DNA from: Promethearchaeota archaeon
GTDB lineage: Archaea > Asgardarchaeota > Lokiarchaeia > Sigyniarchaeales > SOKP01
NCBI GenBank assembly: GCA_020343655.1
Contig: CP070805.1
Location: forward strand, 1,906,082 to 1,939,639
DNA length: 33,558 bases
Direction: 5' to 3'
A program made the translations under genes and the position numbers. The notes beneath the pieces are model-generated. The model was given only the letters and a program-made list of their open reading frames with translations, was not told the origin of the DNA and ran no database searches. This document shows positions 1 to 7,726 of this stretch, one piece after another (the stretch's first letter is position 1; each line of letters opens with the position of its first letter).

Positions 1-88
1 TAAAAAAAATATCATATTGATATTTCAGTTAGATTTTTTTGAAATCCATAATATATATAGTTATATTAATAGTTGAAATAATTCGAAA

Positions 89-1390
89 ATGAAGGATTCA
101 AAATATATAACCGTTTCTGATGCTTTAAAACAAGAAGAACATTATGTGAATTTGAGAGGTTGGGTATATCGAGAAAGAAAATCGAATAAATTTGTATTCA
201 TTGTATTACGTGATGAATCTGATATTATACAGTGTGTTATTTCAAAAGCTAAAAATCCAGAGATCTTTGAAAAAGCTGAAAAATTAACAATTGAATCTTC
301 AGTCAAGGTTTCAGGTGAATTAAAGAAGGATGAAAGAGCCCCAACTGGTTATGAAGTAGCCGTTTCTGATTTGGAAATTGTCCAAATTGCCGAACCGTTC
401 CCAATTACGGAACATCAATCGCCTGAGCTTTTATATGATAATAGGCACTTATGGATAAGATCAAGGAAATTAAATGCAATTTTAAAAATAAGACATACTG
501 TTGTAGGAGCTATTCATGAATTTTTTAGAAGTCATGGCTATTATGAATTTGATGCTCCTATTTTCCAACCCAGCCAATCTGAGGGAGGTGCCACCCTATT
601 CGAAGTAAAATATTTTAAAGATATAACTTATCTTAGTCAAACATGGCAATTATATGCTGAAGCCGGGATTTTTTCATTAGGAAAAATATATAATATGGGT
701 CCAACATTCAGAGCAGAAAAATCAAAAACTTCAAGACACTTATCAGAATTCTGGATGGCTGAGATGGAAGCAGCATGGATGCAACTTGATGAGGTTACTG
801 AAGTTGCTAAAGATGAGATTAGGTTTATTGTTAAACAAGTATTGAAGCATAATAGAAAAGAACTTGAAATTTTAGAGCGAGACATAAAATTACTTGAGCA
901 TTATGCAGAAGCAGAATATCCAACTATCAAATATTCTGAAGCATTAGATATTCTTAATACAAAATATAAAATGAAGATTCCATGGGGTAAGGATTTAAGA
1001 ACCATTGAAGAAGCTAAAATTGCAGATCATTTTAAAGTACCTGTTGTTGTCACACATTATCCTACAGAAATCATGGGTTTTTATAAACCTCCAAGCGAAG
1101 AAAACCCTAAGGAAGCATTATGTTTTGATATGTTAGCTCCAGAGGGATATTGTGAAATTATTGGAGGTTCAGAAAGAAGTTTATTAGTAGATAATATGAT
1201 AAAGAGATTAAAAGCTGATGGTGAAGATCCAAAGAATTATGATTGGTATTTTGAATTAAGACGTTATGGTAGTGTACCTCATTCGGGATATGGTGTGGGT
1301 GTCGAACGTGTCGTTATGTGGCTCTGTGGAATAGATAATATTAAAGATGCCATTCCATTTCCTCGCACTCTAACCCGGTGGACTCCTTGA
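89..1390 (+). CDS. asnS: Asparaginyl-tRNA synthetase (class II)
   Basis: This enzyme charges tRNA-Asn with asparagine in the cytoplasm. The 433-residue protein has an N-terminal OB-fold anticodon-binding domain (about 18-105) and a class II catalytic core (about 125-433). Motif 2 is seen at 207-230 (FRAE start) and motif 3 at 400-412 (GYGVGVERVVMWL). The C-terminus, with EIIGGSER, LRRYGSVPHSGYG and IPFPRT, matches archaeal AsnRS rather than archaeal AspRS. The length is normal for the family. The start is the first ATG, with a TATA-like run at about 50-59 and no clear SD, so the transcript may have a very short leader. The gene is convergent with the DUF3795 gene, 11 bases away. The gatA and gatB genes follow nearby, so both Asn-related charging and transamidation functions are encoded here. 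Confidence 0.93.
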   Translation: MKDSKYITVSDALKQEEHYVNLRGWVYRERKSNKFVFIVLRDESDIIQCVISKAKNPEIFEKAEKLTIESSVKVSGELKKDERAPTGYEVAVSDLEIVQIAEPFPITEHQSPELLYDNRHLWIRSRKLNAILKIRHTVVGAIHEFFRSHGYYEFDAPIFQPSQSEGGATLFEVKYFKDITYLSQTWQLYAEAGIFSLGKIYNMGPTFRAEKSKTSRHLSEFWMAEMEAAWMQLDEVTEVAKDEIRFIVKQVLKHNRKELEILERDIKLLEHYAEAEYPTIKYSEALDILNTKYKMKIPWGKDLRTIEEAKIADHFKVPVVVTHYPTEIMGFYKPPSEENPKEALCFDMLAPEGYCEIIGGSERSLLVDNMIKRLKADGEDPKNYDWYFELRRYGSVPHSGYGVGVERVVMWLCGIDNIKDAIPFPRTLTRWTP

Positions 1391-1401
1391 GGAAAACGCC
1401 A

Positions 1402-1809
1402 TCATATATCAATTAACGCATTTTTTCGTAAAATTTTTAAAACCTCTCTTTCTGTCTTTAGATCCAAATCACCATCCTTCTTAATATCTAATCCTTTTTT
1501 TATAGCAACAAGAATATAATTGGCAAATTCATCTATTCCATCTTCTCGGATACATCTAGCAAATGCTCTAATTTTAGGACTATATGATTCACTATATACA
1601 TCTTTATCACAAGGAAATTCAGTACATTCCCAGCACCCATTAATTTTCTTTTTAATACAACAATTGAATTGATAACATCCAGTCGAACTCAAATGTTTAC
1701 TACATCTATTATTTTTTGATTTACACCCATCACACTCATCCGAAAGATGGCATATTTTGCAGATTAATCCACAATAAGCTATACTTGAAATAATATTTTG
1801 TTTATTCAT
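1402..1809 (-). CDS. DUF3795-type Cys-rich protein
   Basis: This is a small protein of about 135 residues with a Cys-rich N-terminal half: YCGLICKIC, DECDGC, NRCSKH, GCYQFNCC and GCWECTEFPC. This succession of Cys pairs, opening with YCGL and closing with C-EC-FPC, is characteristic of DUF3795, a family found in archaea and anaerobic bacteria with no established function. Metal or iron-sulfur binding is likely from the cysteines but is inferred. The helical C-terminal half has no recognisable motif. I chose the ATG at 1809 because it puts YCGL about a dozen residues in, as is usual; an in-frame ATG at 1827 would add six residues. The gene is convergent with asnS. Confidence 0.72.
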   Translation of the reverse strand: MNKQNIISSIAYCGLICKICHLSDECDGCKSKNNRCSKHLSSTGCYQFNCCIKKKINGCWECTEFPCDKDVYSESYSPKIRAFARCIREDGIDEFANYILVAIKKGLDIKKDGDLDLKTEREVLKILRKNALIDI

Positions 1810-2029
1810 TTTGATATTCCATTCCAAAAATTAGATTTGATTATTATAAAAAACAAGGATAAGATGTGACTGCTCAAATATAAATTTGTTTGATAAATGT
1901 TTTTTATAAGTGAAATCTCAGAAGAAGAAAAACACATTAATAAAGAAATCTAATTATGATACTTAACTATTAATTGCTATCTGTTTTTTATTGATCATAA
2001 GATATTTAATTGTTTTTAGCTCGATTCTA

Positions 2030-3511
2030 ATGAAATTCTATGAATATATGGGATATGAATTAATAGAGAAGATTAAGAACAAGGAATTATCAATTCCAGA
2101 ATTAATAGAATCTTGTTTTCATAGAATAGAAGAAACTGAGCAAATATTACACTCTTTTGTCGCATTATCTAAAGAGAAAGCTTTAGAAAAAGCAAAATCA
2201 CTTGATAAAGATCTAGAGCAAGGAAAAAAAATAGGCCAACTTTATGGTTTACCATTAGCTAACAAAGATCTAATTTGTGTTAAAGGTTTCCCAACAACTT
2301 GCAGTTCAAAAATTTTACAAGATTATCACCCTCCCTATAATGCATTTGTGATTGGTAAACTAGTTGAACAAGAAGGAGCAATTCATATTGGCAACACAAA
2401 CATGGATGAATTTGCAATGGGTAGTTCTACAGAAAACAGCTGTTATGGGCCAACATATAATCCATGGGAAATTTCAAGAGTTTCCGGAGGATCAAGTGGA
2501 GGGGCCGGAGCAAGTATCTCATCAGGTCAAACAATATTAGCTTTAGGCAGTGACACTGGAGGAAGTATCCGGTGCCCTGCTTCATTTTGTGGAGTTGTTG
2601 GATTAAAACCTACATATGGAAGAGTGTCGAGATATGGATTAATTGCTTTTGCAAATTCACTAGATCAGATAGGCCCAATTACTAAATGTGTTTACGACTC
2701 AGCTTTAATGCTTGAAATTATGTCAGGAAAAGATCCACTCGATTCTACTTCAGTAGATATGAAAGTAGATAAGTACACCGAAGAGTTATCAAAACCAATC
2801 GAAAAAAAGATTTTAGGCATACCAAAAGAATTTTTTGGAGAAGGAGTTGATAACGAAGTAGAGAGTGCTGTTAGAAAAGCTATTGATAAATTAGAAAGTT
2901 TAGGAGCGAAGACTATAGACGTCTCAATCCCGCATCTTGAATATACAGTTGCCACGTATTATTTAATTTGTATGAGTGAAGCAAGTTCAAATTTGGCGAG
3001 ATATGACGGCTTAAGATATGGTAATATGAGTGATAATCTTTCTGGCGACGTATATGATGTTTTTAGTAGAACTAGGGGTGAGAGATTTGGACCAGAAGTA
3101 CGAAGGAGAATCTATTTAGGAACTTATGCATTATCAGCAGGATATTATGATATGTTTTATATAAAAGCTCTTAAAGTCAGATCTTTAATTAAAAATGATT
3201 TTGTTGAAGCATTTAATAAGTGTGATTCTATAGTATGCCCAACAATGCCTTTAACAGCTTTTAAAGTTGGAGAACTAATTGATGATCCTTTACAGATGTA
3301 TATAGCAGATGTTTTAACTTGTCCTGTTAATCTAGCTGGTATTCCCGCATTATCGATTCCTTGCGGTTTTGATAGTAATGGATTACCCATTGGATTTCAG
3401 ATTATAGGAGATTACTTTGATGAAAAAGGAATTCTTAATATAGGGTATCAGCTAGAACAAGAACTAAATATATATCGTAAAATGGCACCGGCTGCAAAAG
3501 GAGGCAAATAA
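2030..3511 (+). CDS. gatA: Glutamyl/aspartyl-tRNA amidotransferase subunit A
   Basis: This is the amidase subunit of the GatCAB tRNA-dependent amidotransferase. It hydrolyses glutamine and passes ammonia to GatB, where Asp-tRNA-Asn or Glu-tRNA-Gln is amidated. The amidase-signature triad is complete: Lys79 (ANKDL), cis-Ser155 (GGSSGG) and nucleophile Ser179 (GSDTGGSIRCP), numbered from the start used here. This numbering agrees closely with well-studied GatA proteins (K79/S154/S178 in Staphylococcus), which is why I chose the ATG at 2030. An in-frame ATG at 1991 would add a hydrophobic 13-residue extension, and one at 2048 would shorten the protein. No SD is visible before this start. gatB follows after one base, with its SD inside the end of gatA. 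No gatC is visible in the window. Confidence 0.93.
   Translation: MKFYEYMGYELIEKIKNKELSIPELIESCFHRIEETEQILHSFVALSKEKALEKAKSLDKDLEQGKKIGQLYGLPLANKDLICVKGFPTTCSSKILQDYHPPYNAFVIGKLVEQEGAIHIGNTNMDEFAMGSSTENSCYGPTYNPWEISRVSGGSSGGAGASISSGQTILALGSDTGGSIRCPASFCGVVGLKPTYGRVSRYGLIAFANSLDQIGPITKCVYDSALMLEIMSGKDPLDSTSVDMKVDKYTEELSKPIEKKILGIPKEFFGEGVDNEVESAVRKAIDKLESLGAKTIDVSIPHLEYTVATYYLICMSEASSNLARYDGLRYGNMSDNLSGDVYDVFSRTRGERFGPEVRRRIYLGTYALSAGYYDMFYIKALKVRSLIKNDFVEAFNKCDSIVCPTMPLTAFKVGELIDDPLQMYIADVLTCPVNLAGIPALSIPCGFDSNGLPIGFQIIGDYFDEKGILNIGYQLEQELNIYRKMAPAAKGGK
3498..3504 (+). promoter_or_regulatory. Shine-Dalgarno of gatB inside gatA
   Basis: AAGGAGG lies within the last codons of gatA (the Lys-Gly-Gly-Lys tail) and ends eight bases before the TTG at 3513. 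It decides the TTG start of gatB and implies translational coupling of the two subunits. Confidence 0.75.
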
Positions 3512-3512
3512 T

Positions 3513-4982
3513 TTGAGTAGTCAAAAAAATGAAGTGGTAATTGGATTAGAGGTCCATATTCAATTGACAAATCTCAAGACAAAACTATTTTGTAGTTGTA
3601 GTAATAATTATCGTGGTGCAGAGCCAAATTCATATGTTTGCCCTATTTGTATAGGATTACCGGGTTCACTTCCAGCTATTAATAAAAAAGCTATTGAATT
3701 TGCAACCAGATTAGCAATAGCATTGAATGGTAATATAAATGAATCCATATATTTCTTTAGGAAAAATTATTTCTACCCTGACATGTCTAAGAACTTTCAA
3801 ATTAGCCAATATAATAAAGCAGGGGGAAAGGCTTTTGCAGATGGGGGACAAATTACCATTAAACTAAATTCACATAAAAAAGATATAATTCTTAATAGGA
3901 TTCACTTAGAAGAGGATCCAGCAAGATTAGTCCATAAAGGAAGCATAGCAACATCGCCTTATACTCTTGTTGATTATAATAGATCAGGAGTCTGTTTAAT
4001 AGAAATTGTCACTGAACCAGTAATAAGCTCACCAGAGGAAGCTCGTGAATTTTTAAAACAATTGAAATCAATTGTTCAGTACTCCGAAATTTCAAATCTC
4101 GACTATGAAGGATCAGTTAGAGTTGATGCAAATATTTCGATAAGAGGCCATGAACGCAGTGAAGTTAAAAATATTAACAGTTTTAGAGAAGTAGAACGAG
4201 CCTTAAGGCATGAAATTGTAAGACAAAAAAACCTACTTAAAAGAGGAAAACTTTTAGCGCAAGAAACGAGACACTGGGATGATAAAAGAAGAATCACAAT
4301 TTCATTACGAACAAAAGAGTTTGAAGCAGATTATCGTTATTTTCCTGAACAAGATTTAGTCCCGATAGAAATTGATGATGAATTTATTCAAAAAGTTAAA
4401 GATGAATTACCAGAAATGCCTAGAGAGAGATCTATAAGACTTCGTAGGGATTATAATTTATCAGAATTCGACTCGGATAATTTAGTTTTAGATAAAGATA
4501 TTGCTGACTTTTATGAGGATGGTGTCAATTCCGATGCCTCATTTGGTCCGGATGAATACAAGCAATTTTGTAATTGGCTAATGAACGATGTATCAAGATG
4601 GTTAAATGAACAAAACAAGACAATAAATGATACAAAACTTCATCCACACCAAATAGTCGATTTAATTAAATATATCAATGAAGGAAAAATAACAACTAAA
4701 ATAGCTAAGACAATTATAAAAGATATGATGGAGGGCTTTTCAATTTCAGAGATACTTGAAAAGAAGGGTAAAAAAAGAATTTCTGATGAAAAACTCCTCA
4801 ATAAGTTTGGTAATGAAGTGATTGAAGAGAATCCCAATATAGTAAAAGATTGTCGTAAAAATCCAAAAGCAATAGAAGCACTAATCGGAAGGGTTATGGC
4901 TAAGACAAGGGGACAAGCAGACCCTCATATAACCCGAGCCATAATGCTTGAACTTCTAAAGGAATTGGGGATTATTACATAG
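3513..4982 (+). CDS. gatB: Asp/Glu-tRNA amidotransferase subunit B
   Basis: GatB is the tRNA-binding and kinase/transamidase subunit: it activates the carboxylate of misacylated Asp- or Glu-tRNA and amidates it with ammonia from GatA. The 489-residue protein opens with the family signature IGLEVHIQL. It has the zinc site Cys27/Cys29 and Cys43/Cys46 (CPICIGLPG), and the conserved ETRHWDD and FEADYRYFPEQDL segments around 250-285. A helical tail with a YqeY domain fills about 340-489 and ends in the usual GQADP region. The start is TTG, preceded by AAGGAGG at 3498-3504. It lacks the insert domain that separates archaeal GatE from GatB, so it belongs to the GatCAB system rather than GatDE. It forms an operon with gatA. 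Confidence 0.93.
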   Translation: MSSQKNEVVIGLEVHIQLTNLKTKLFCSCSNNYRGAEPNSYVCPICIGLPGSLPAINKKAIEFATRLAIALNGNINESIYFFRKNYFYPDMSKNFQISQYNKAGGKAFADGGQITIKLNSHKKDIILNRIHLEEDPARLVHKGSIATSPYTLVDYNRSGVCLIEIVTEPVISSPEEAREFLKQLKSIVQYSEISNLDYEGSVRVDANISIRGHERSEVKNINSFREVERALRHEIVRQKNLLKRGKLLAQETRHWDDKRRITISLRTKEFEADYRYFPEQDLVPIEIDDEFIQKVKDELPEMPRERSIRLRRDYNLSEFDSDNLVLDKDIADFYEDGVNSDASFGPDEYKQFCNWLMNDVSRWLNEQNKTINDTKLHPHQIVDLIKYINEGKITTKIAKTIIKDMMEGFSISEILEKKGKKRISDEKLLNKFGNEVIEENPNIVKDCRKNPKAIEALIGRVMAKTRGQADPHITRAIMLELLKELGIIT

Positions 4983-4999
4983 TAAAAAAAAAATTTGGA

Positions 5000-5902
5000 T
5001 TAAATTGAAAGAGTTTCTCCTTTTATAAATCCACTTAATTTTAAACCATTTATCATGTTTTGAATTATAAATGCAAAGACCCTCTCATTCCAAAATTTTG
5101 AATTTGGAATTAAAGTATTACAATATTTGTTTGTTATATAGTCAATCGACGGATTTTCATTATACCATTCAATCAGCAAGTTCTTTACTTTAAAGTATAA
5201 ATCTTCCATTTCATCTAATATTTGCTCGAAATGATTATCTTTCCATACTCCAAAATGTCCTATAGAGATGGAATTCAACTCATTTTTCATATCTCGCAAT
5301 TTATTAAAAGTTGTAAGAAGCTCTTCTTCATCGAAATCGGGTGGCATTAGAGGTATATAAAAAGCATCTTGATCTAATCTCATACTGATTGCGTCTCCTG
5401 CGAATATATTTCTATTGGCTTTATCAAATATTGCTATAGAATCCATAGTATGTCCAAAAAAATTCTTGATCTCTAATTCTAATCCATTTAAATCAATGAT
5501 ATCACCTTCTTTCAAGGGAGTTACCTCTCCTTCAAAAGGATATAAGTTAATTCCTTCAAATCCTTCAATCATCTTTTCCGGATGTTTTAAATTTTCAAGC
5601 GCGTTTTCTGAAGCTAAAATTTCTACATCTAAGTCTTTCATTGATTTAGTCAATTTTGAGAGTGCTTGAACATGTTCCCAATGAGAATGAGTTATTATGA
5701 TTTTATGAATAGGATAAAGACCGAAATCTTTAAGTTTTTTCATTATTGTTCTGGCTTTAATAGCCTCTCCAGCATCAATCATTAATCGCATACCACTGTT
5801 TTCAATAATATAAATTGAAAGAAGTTTGGGTAATCCCATTAGCATTCCATCAATAAGATAATAATTATCACCAAATTTGCCTTCAGTATTTATAAAAACT
5901 AT
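5000..5902 (-). CDS. MBL-fold metallo-hydrolase, apparent AUA start
   Basis: This is a metallo-beta-lactamase-fold hydrolase of the glyoxalase II-like group; its substrate is unknown. Counting from an AUA at 5902, it has 300 residues, with the metal motif HSHWEH at 72-77, His151 (GHTMDS), Asp170 (FAGDAI) and a late GHFG. The usual motif is HxHxDH, so Glu replaces the Asp here. The first standard start is the ATG at 5845. However, the 19 upstream in-frame codons encode KFGDNYYLIDG, which is the normal first strand of this fold, and contain no ATG, GTG or TTG. An in-frame TAA at 5903-5905 sits directly upstream, and a perfect SD (5906-5915) places initiation at AUA 5900-5902. An ATG-to-ATA change or assembly error is the alternative. 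The C-terminal 100 residues are helical. Confidence 0.82.
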   Translation of the reverse strand: MVFINTEGKFGDNYYLIDGMLMGLPKLLSIYIIENSGMRLMIDAGEAIKARTIMKKLKDFGLYPIHKIIITHSHWEHVQALSKLTKSMKDLDVEILASENALENLKHPEKMIEGFEGINLYPFEGEVTPLKEGDIIDLNGLELEIKNFFGHTMDSIAIFDKANRNIFAGDAISMRLDQDAFYIPLMPPDFDEEELLTTFNKLRDMKNELNSISIGHFGVWKDNHFEQILDEMEDLYFKVKNLLIEWYNENPSIDYITNKYCNTLIPNSKFWNERVFAFIIQNMINGLKLSGFIKGETLSI

Positions 5903-5905
5903 TTA

Positions 5906-5915
5906 GATCACCTTT
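5906..5915 (-). promoter_or_regulatory. Strong Shine-Dalgarno before an AUA codon
   Basis: On the minus strand this reads AAAGGTGATC, of which AGGTGATC is an 8-base match to the canonical archaeal/bacterial SD (GGAGGTGATC). It is followed by TAA and then ATA, with six bases between GGTG and ATA. No ATG, GTG or TTG lies at a suitable distance, so it supports initiation at the AUA of the MBL-fold gene. Confidence 0.6.
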
Positions 5916-6050
5916 CAATTTTAATTTAAAATCGTAAATTGAAAATGCACATAAAAAGTATTTTGATAAGGATTTAAATCTTAGTAAAGCAAATTATGGA
6001 AGGATAGAAATAAAAAATATTCTATTTATTTTAAAAAAAGAATAAAAAAA

Positions 6051-6404
6051 TTAAATCAATACTTCAAGCGCTGAACTAGCAGCGTCTAATTTTAGGTTTA
6101 TTATCCCTAATTTTGCTTCACGAGTTGTAATTATTGTTAAAATATTTCCTTTAATTTCACTAAATAATATCTTTCCTTTTTCAGATTCAATAATTGCACT
6201 GAAAAATTGACCTTGTTCTAATTCTTTAGTTGCTCTCTGGCTAGCTTTCAAAATCAAAGTGACCATTGCGGCAACAGCTTCTGGGTCAACCCAACCAGGT
6301 AAAGCATTTCCTTTTATCAACCCAAATTTCTCGATAAGGGCAGCACCATGCACCCCTTTTATCGCCTTAAGACTATCCAGAATTTCTGTTATTCTTTCAG
6401 TCAT
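6051..6404 (-). CDS. Roadblock/LC7-domain protein
   Basis: A 117-residue single-domain protein with the Roadblock/LC7 fold pattern. It starts with helix 1 (MTERITEILDSLKAIKGVHG), followed by strand AALIEKFGLIKGNALP, then the central helix EAVAAMVTLILKASQRATKEL, and then three beta strands (SAIIESEKGKILFSEI, LTIITTR, LGIINLKLDAA). Roadblock proteins dimerise and act as platforms or regulators for small Ras/Rab/Arf-like GTPases (for example MglB with MglA, or the Ragulator subunits). Asgard archaea encode many of them. No GTPase gene lies in the window, so its partner must be elsewhere. It stands alone, divergent from the GNAT gene at 6557. The family call is firm; the role is inferred. Confidence 0.85.
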   Translation of the reverse strand: MTERITEILDSLKAIKGVHGAALIEKFGLIKGNALPGWVDPEAVAAMVTLILKASQRATKELEQGQFFSAIIESEKGKILFSEIKGNILTIITTREAKLGIINLKLDAASSALEVLI

Positions 6405-6556
6405 TTAACTCAATTCACATTTATTTTAGTGAGAATATTATTTCTTTATTTATTATGTAAGTTTTAATTATATTTAAGTATAGGAATCTTACTTAAAAAA
6501 GCTAGTTTTTCCTATTTTGTTATGATAATAATAACGAAGAAGGAAGATATATTCGA

Positions 6557-7699
6557 ATGGTAAACATAATTTATAGACATTATAAAGAAGGGGATGAGAC
6601 GAATTTGGCAGATTTATTTAATTTAGCTTTTCAACAAGCTGGAGGAATGGTAAGAACTCCTAAGAATTGGTACTGGAGATTTGTTAAATCCCCTGGATTT
6701 GAGCCAGATATGTGTCAAATCGCTGAAGATACCGATAAAAAGAAAGTTGTAGGCGCTATTCAAGTTAATTTAGTAGAACTAATACCTATTGGTCAGAAAA
6801 AATATTGGATGGGTGAAATAAATGATGTAGCCACTCTTCCTGAATATGCAAAAATGGGAATTGCTACAAAACTAATGAAAATGTCAATTGAATATATGGA
6901 ACAAAAAGGATGTGATTTTTCGATACTCTCTACAGGATTTAAAGGTTTGGCGAGAACTAAACTTTATCAAAAATTTGGGTATTATGATACTCAAAGAGAA
7001 ATGTTTTTTATACAGATTCCAAACTTATTTCAGCTTATAAGAAATGTTTGTGCTTTTGCTATAATATTTCCGGTTTTCTTTGCCATTTCCTACTTCCCTC
7101 GATTTTTAAATAGAATAAGAATAAAATTTAATCATTTCTTTAAAGATTTTTCTTACGAGATTAATCATAATAAGGAACATTTTGAATATATGCGTGCCAT
7201 AAATAAAATCATGCCAAAATATTATGAAGGCTATCCTGAATATGATAAAGTAAAATTTATATGGGCAAGAATAAAAGTTCCTGCGAGGCGGCAAAAACCA
7301 ACATATATCATAATTAAAAAAGGCGGAAAGATTATTGGTGGTTCAGTAATTACCCATCAAAATGTTTATGCTTTTAAATACGGTATAAAAATAAGATTAG
7401 GAATAATTCATGAAATATTTCTGGAAAAAAATATATTTATTAATTCCAAAAATTTACATCTTGGATATATTTATTTAATTGATAAAATAATGAAAGCAGC
7501 AACAAGAAGATCATTAGGAGTTGTATTATACAATTCAAACATAAAAGACAAAGACTTAAATCAAGCTTTTAAAGGTATGAATTTCTTAAGAGTCCGTAGT
7601 GATGTAATAATGATTAAAGAGTTAAAAAAGAATCTTAGATTCCCTCATATTAAAAAACCTCTTTTCATTCCGTCTTATTTAACGATTGGTTTTCCTTGA
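6557..7699 (+). CDS. GNAT acetyltransferase with membrane segment
   Basis: A 380-residue protein. Residues 1-155 form a GNAT domain: strand IIYRHYKEGDE, the central MGEINDVATLPEY strand, and the acetyl-CoA loop YAKMGIATKLM at about 97-107, then KLYQKFGYYDTQ, the usual GNAT ending. A strongly hydrophobic stretch at about 159-182 looks like one or two membrane segments or a membrane-binding hairpin. Residues 190-380 form a second part resembling a degenerate GNAT-like half, with KKGGKIIGGSVITHQ followed by a helix with KAATRRSLGVVLY, so the protein may be a double GNAT in the manner of Eis or FemX. The start ATG follows a purine-rich GAAGGAAG. It begins a same-strand run of genes. The acceptor substrate cannot be told from sequence. 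Confidence 0.72.
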   Translation: MVNIIYRHYKEGDETNLADLFNLAFQQAGGMVRTPKNWYWRFVKSPGFEPDMCQIAEDTDKKKVVGAIQVNLVELIPIGQKKYWMGEINDVATLPEYAKMGIATKLMKMSIEYMEQKGCDFSILSTGFKGLARTKLYQKFGYYDTQREMFFIQIPNLFQLIRNVCAFAIIFPVFFAISYFPRFLNRIRIKFNHFFKDFSYEINHNKEHFEYMRAINKIMPKYYEGYPEYDKVKFIWARIKVPARRQKPTYIIIKKGGKIIGGSVITHQNVYAFKYGIKIRLGIIHEIFLEKNIFINSKNLHLGYIYLIDKIMKAATRRSLGVVLYNSNIKDKDLNQAFKGMNFLRVRSDVIMIKELKKNLRFPHIKKPLFIPSYLTIGFP

Positions 7700-7726
7700 A
7701 ATATAAATATTTAAAATAGAAAAATT

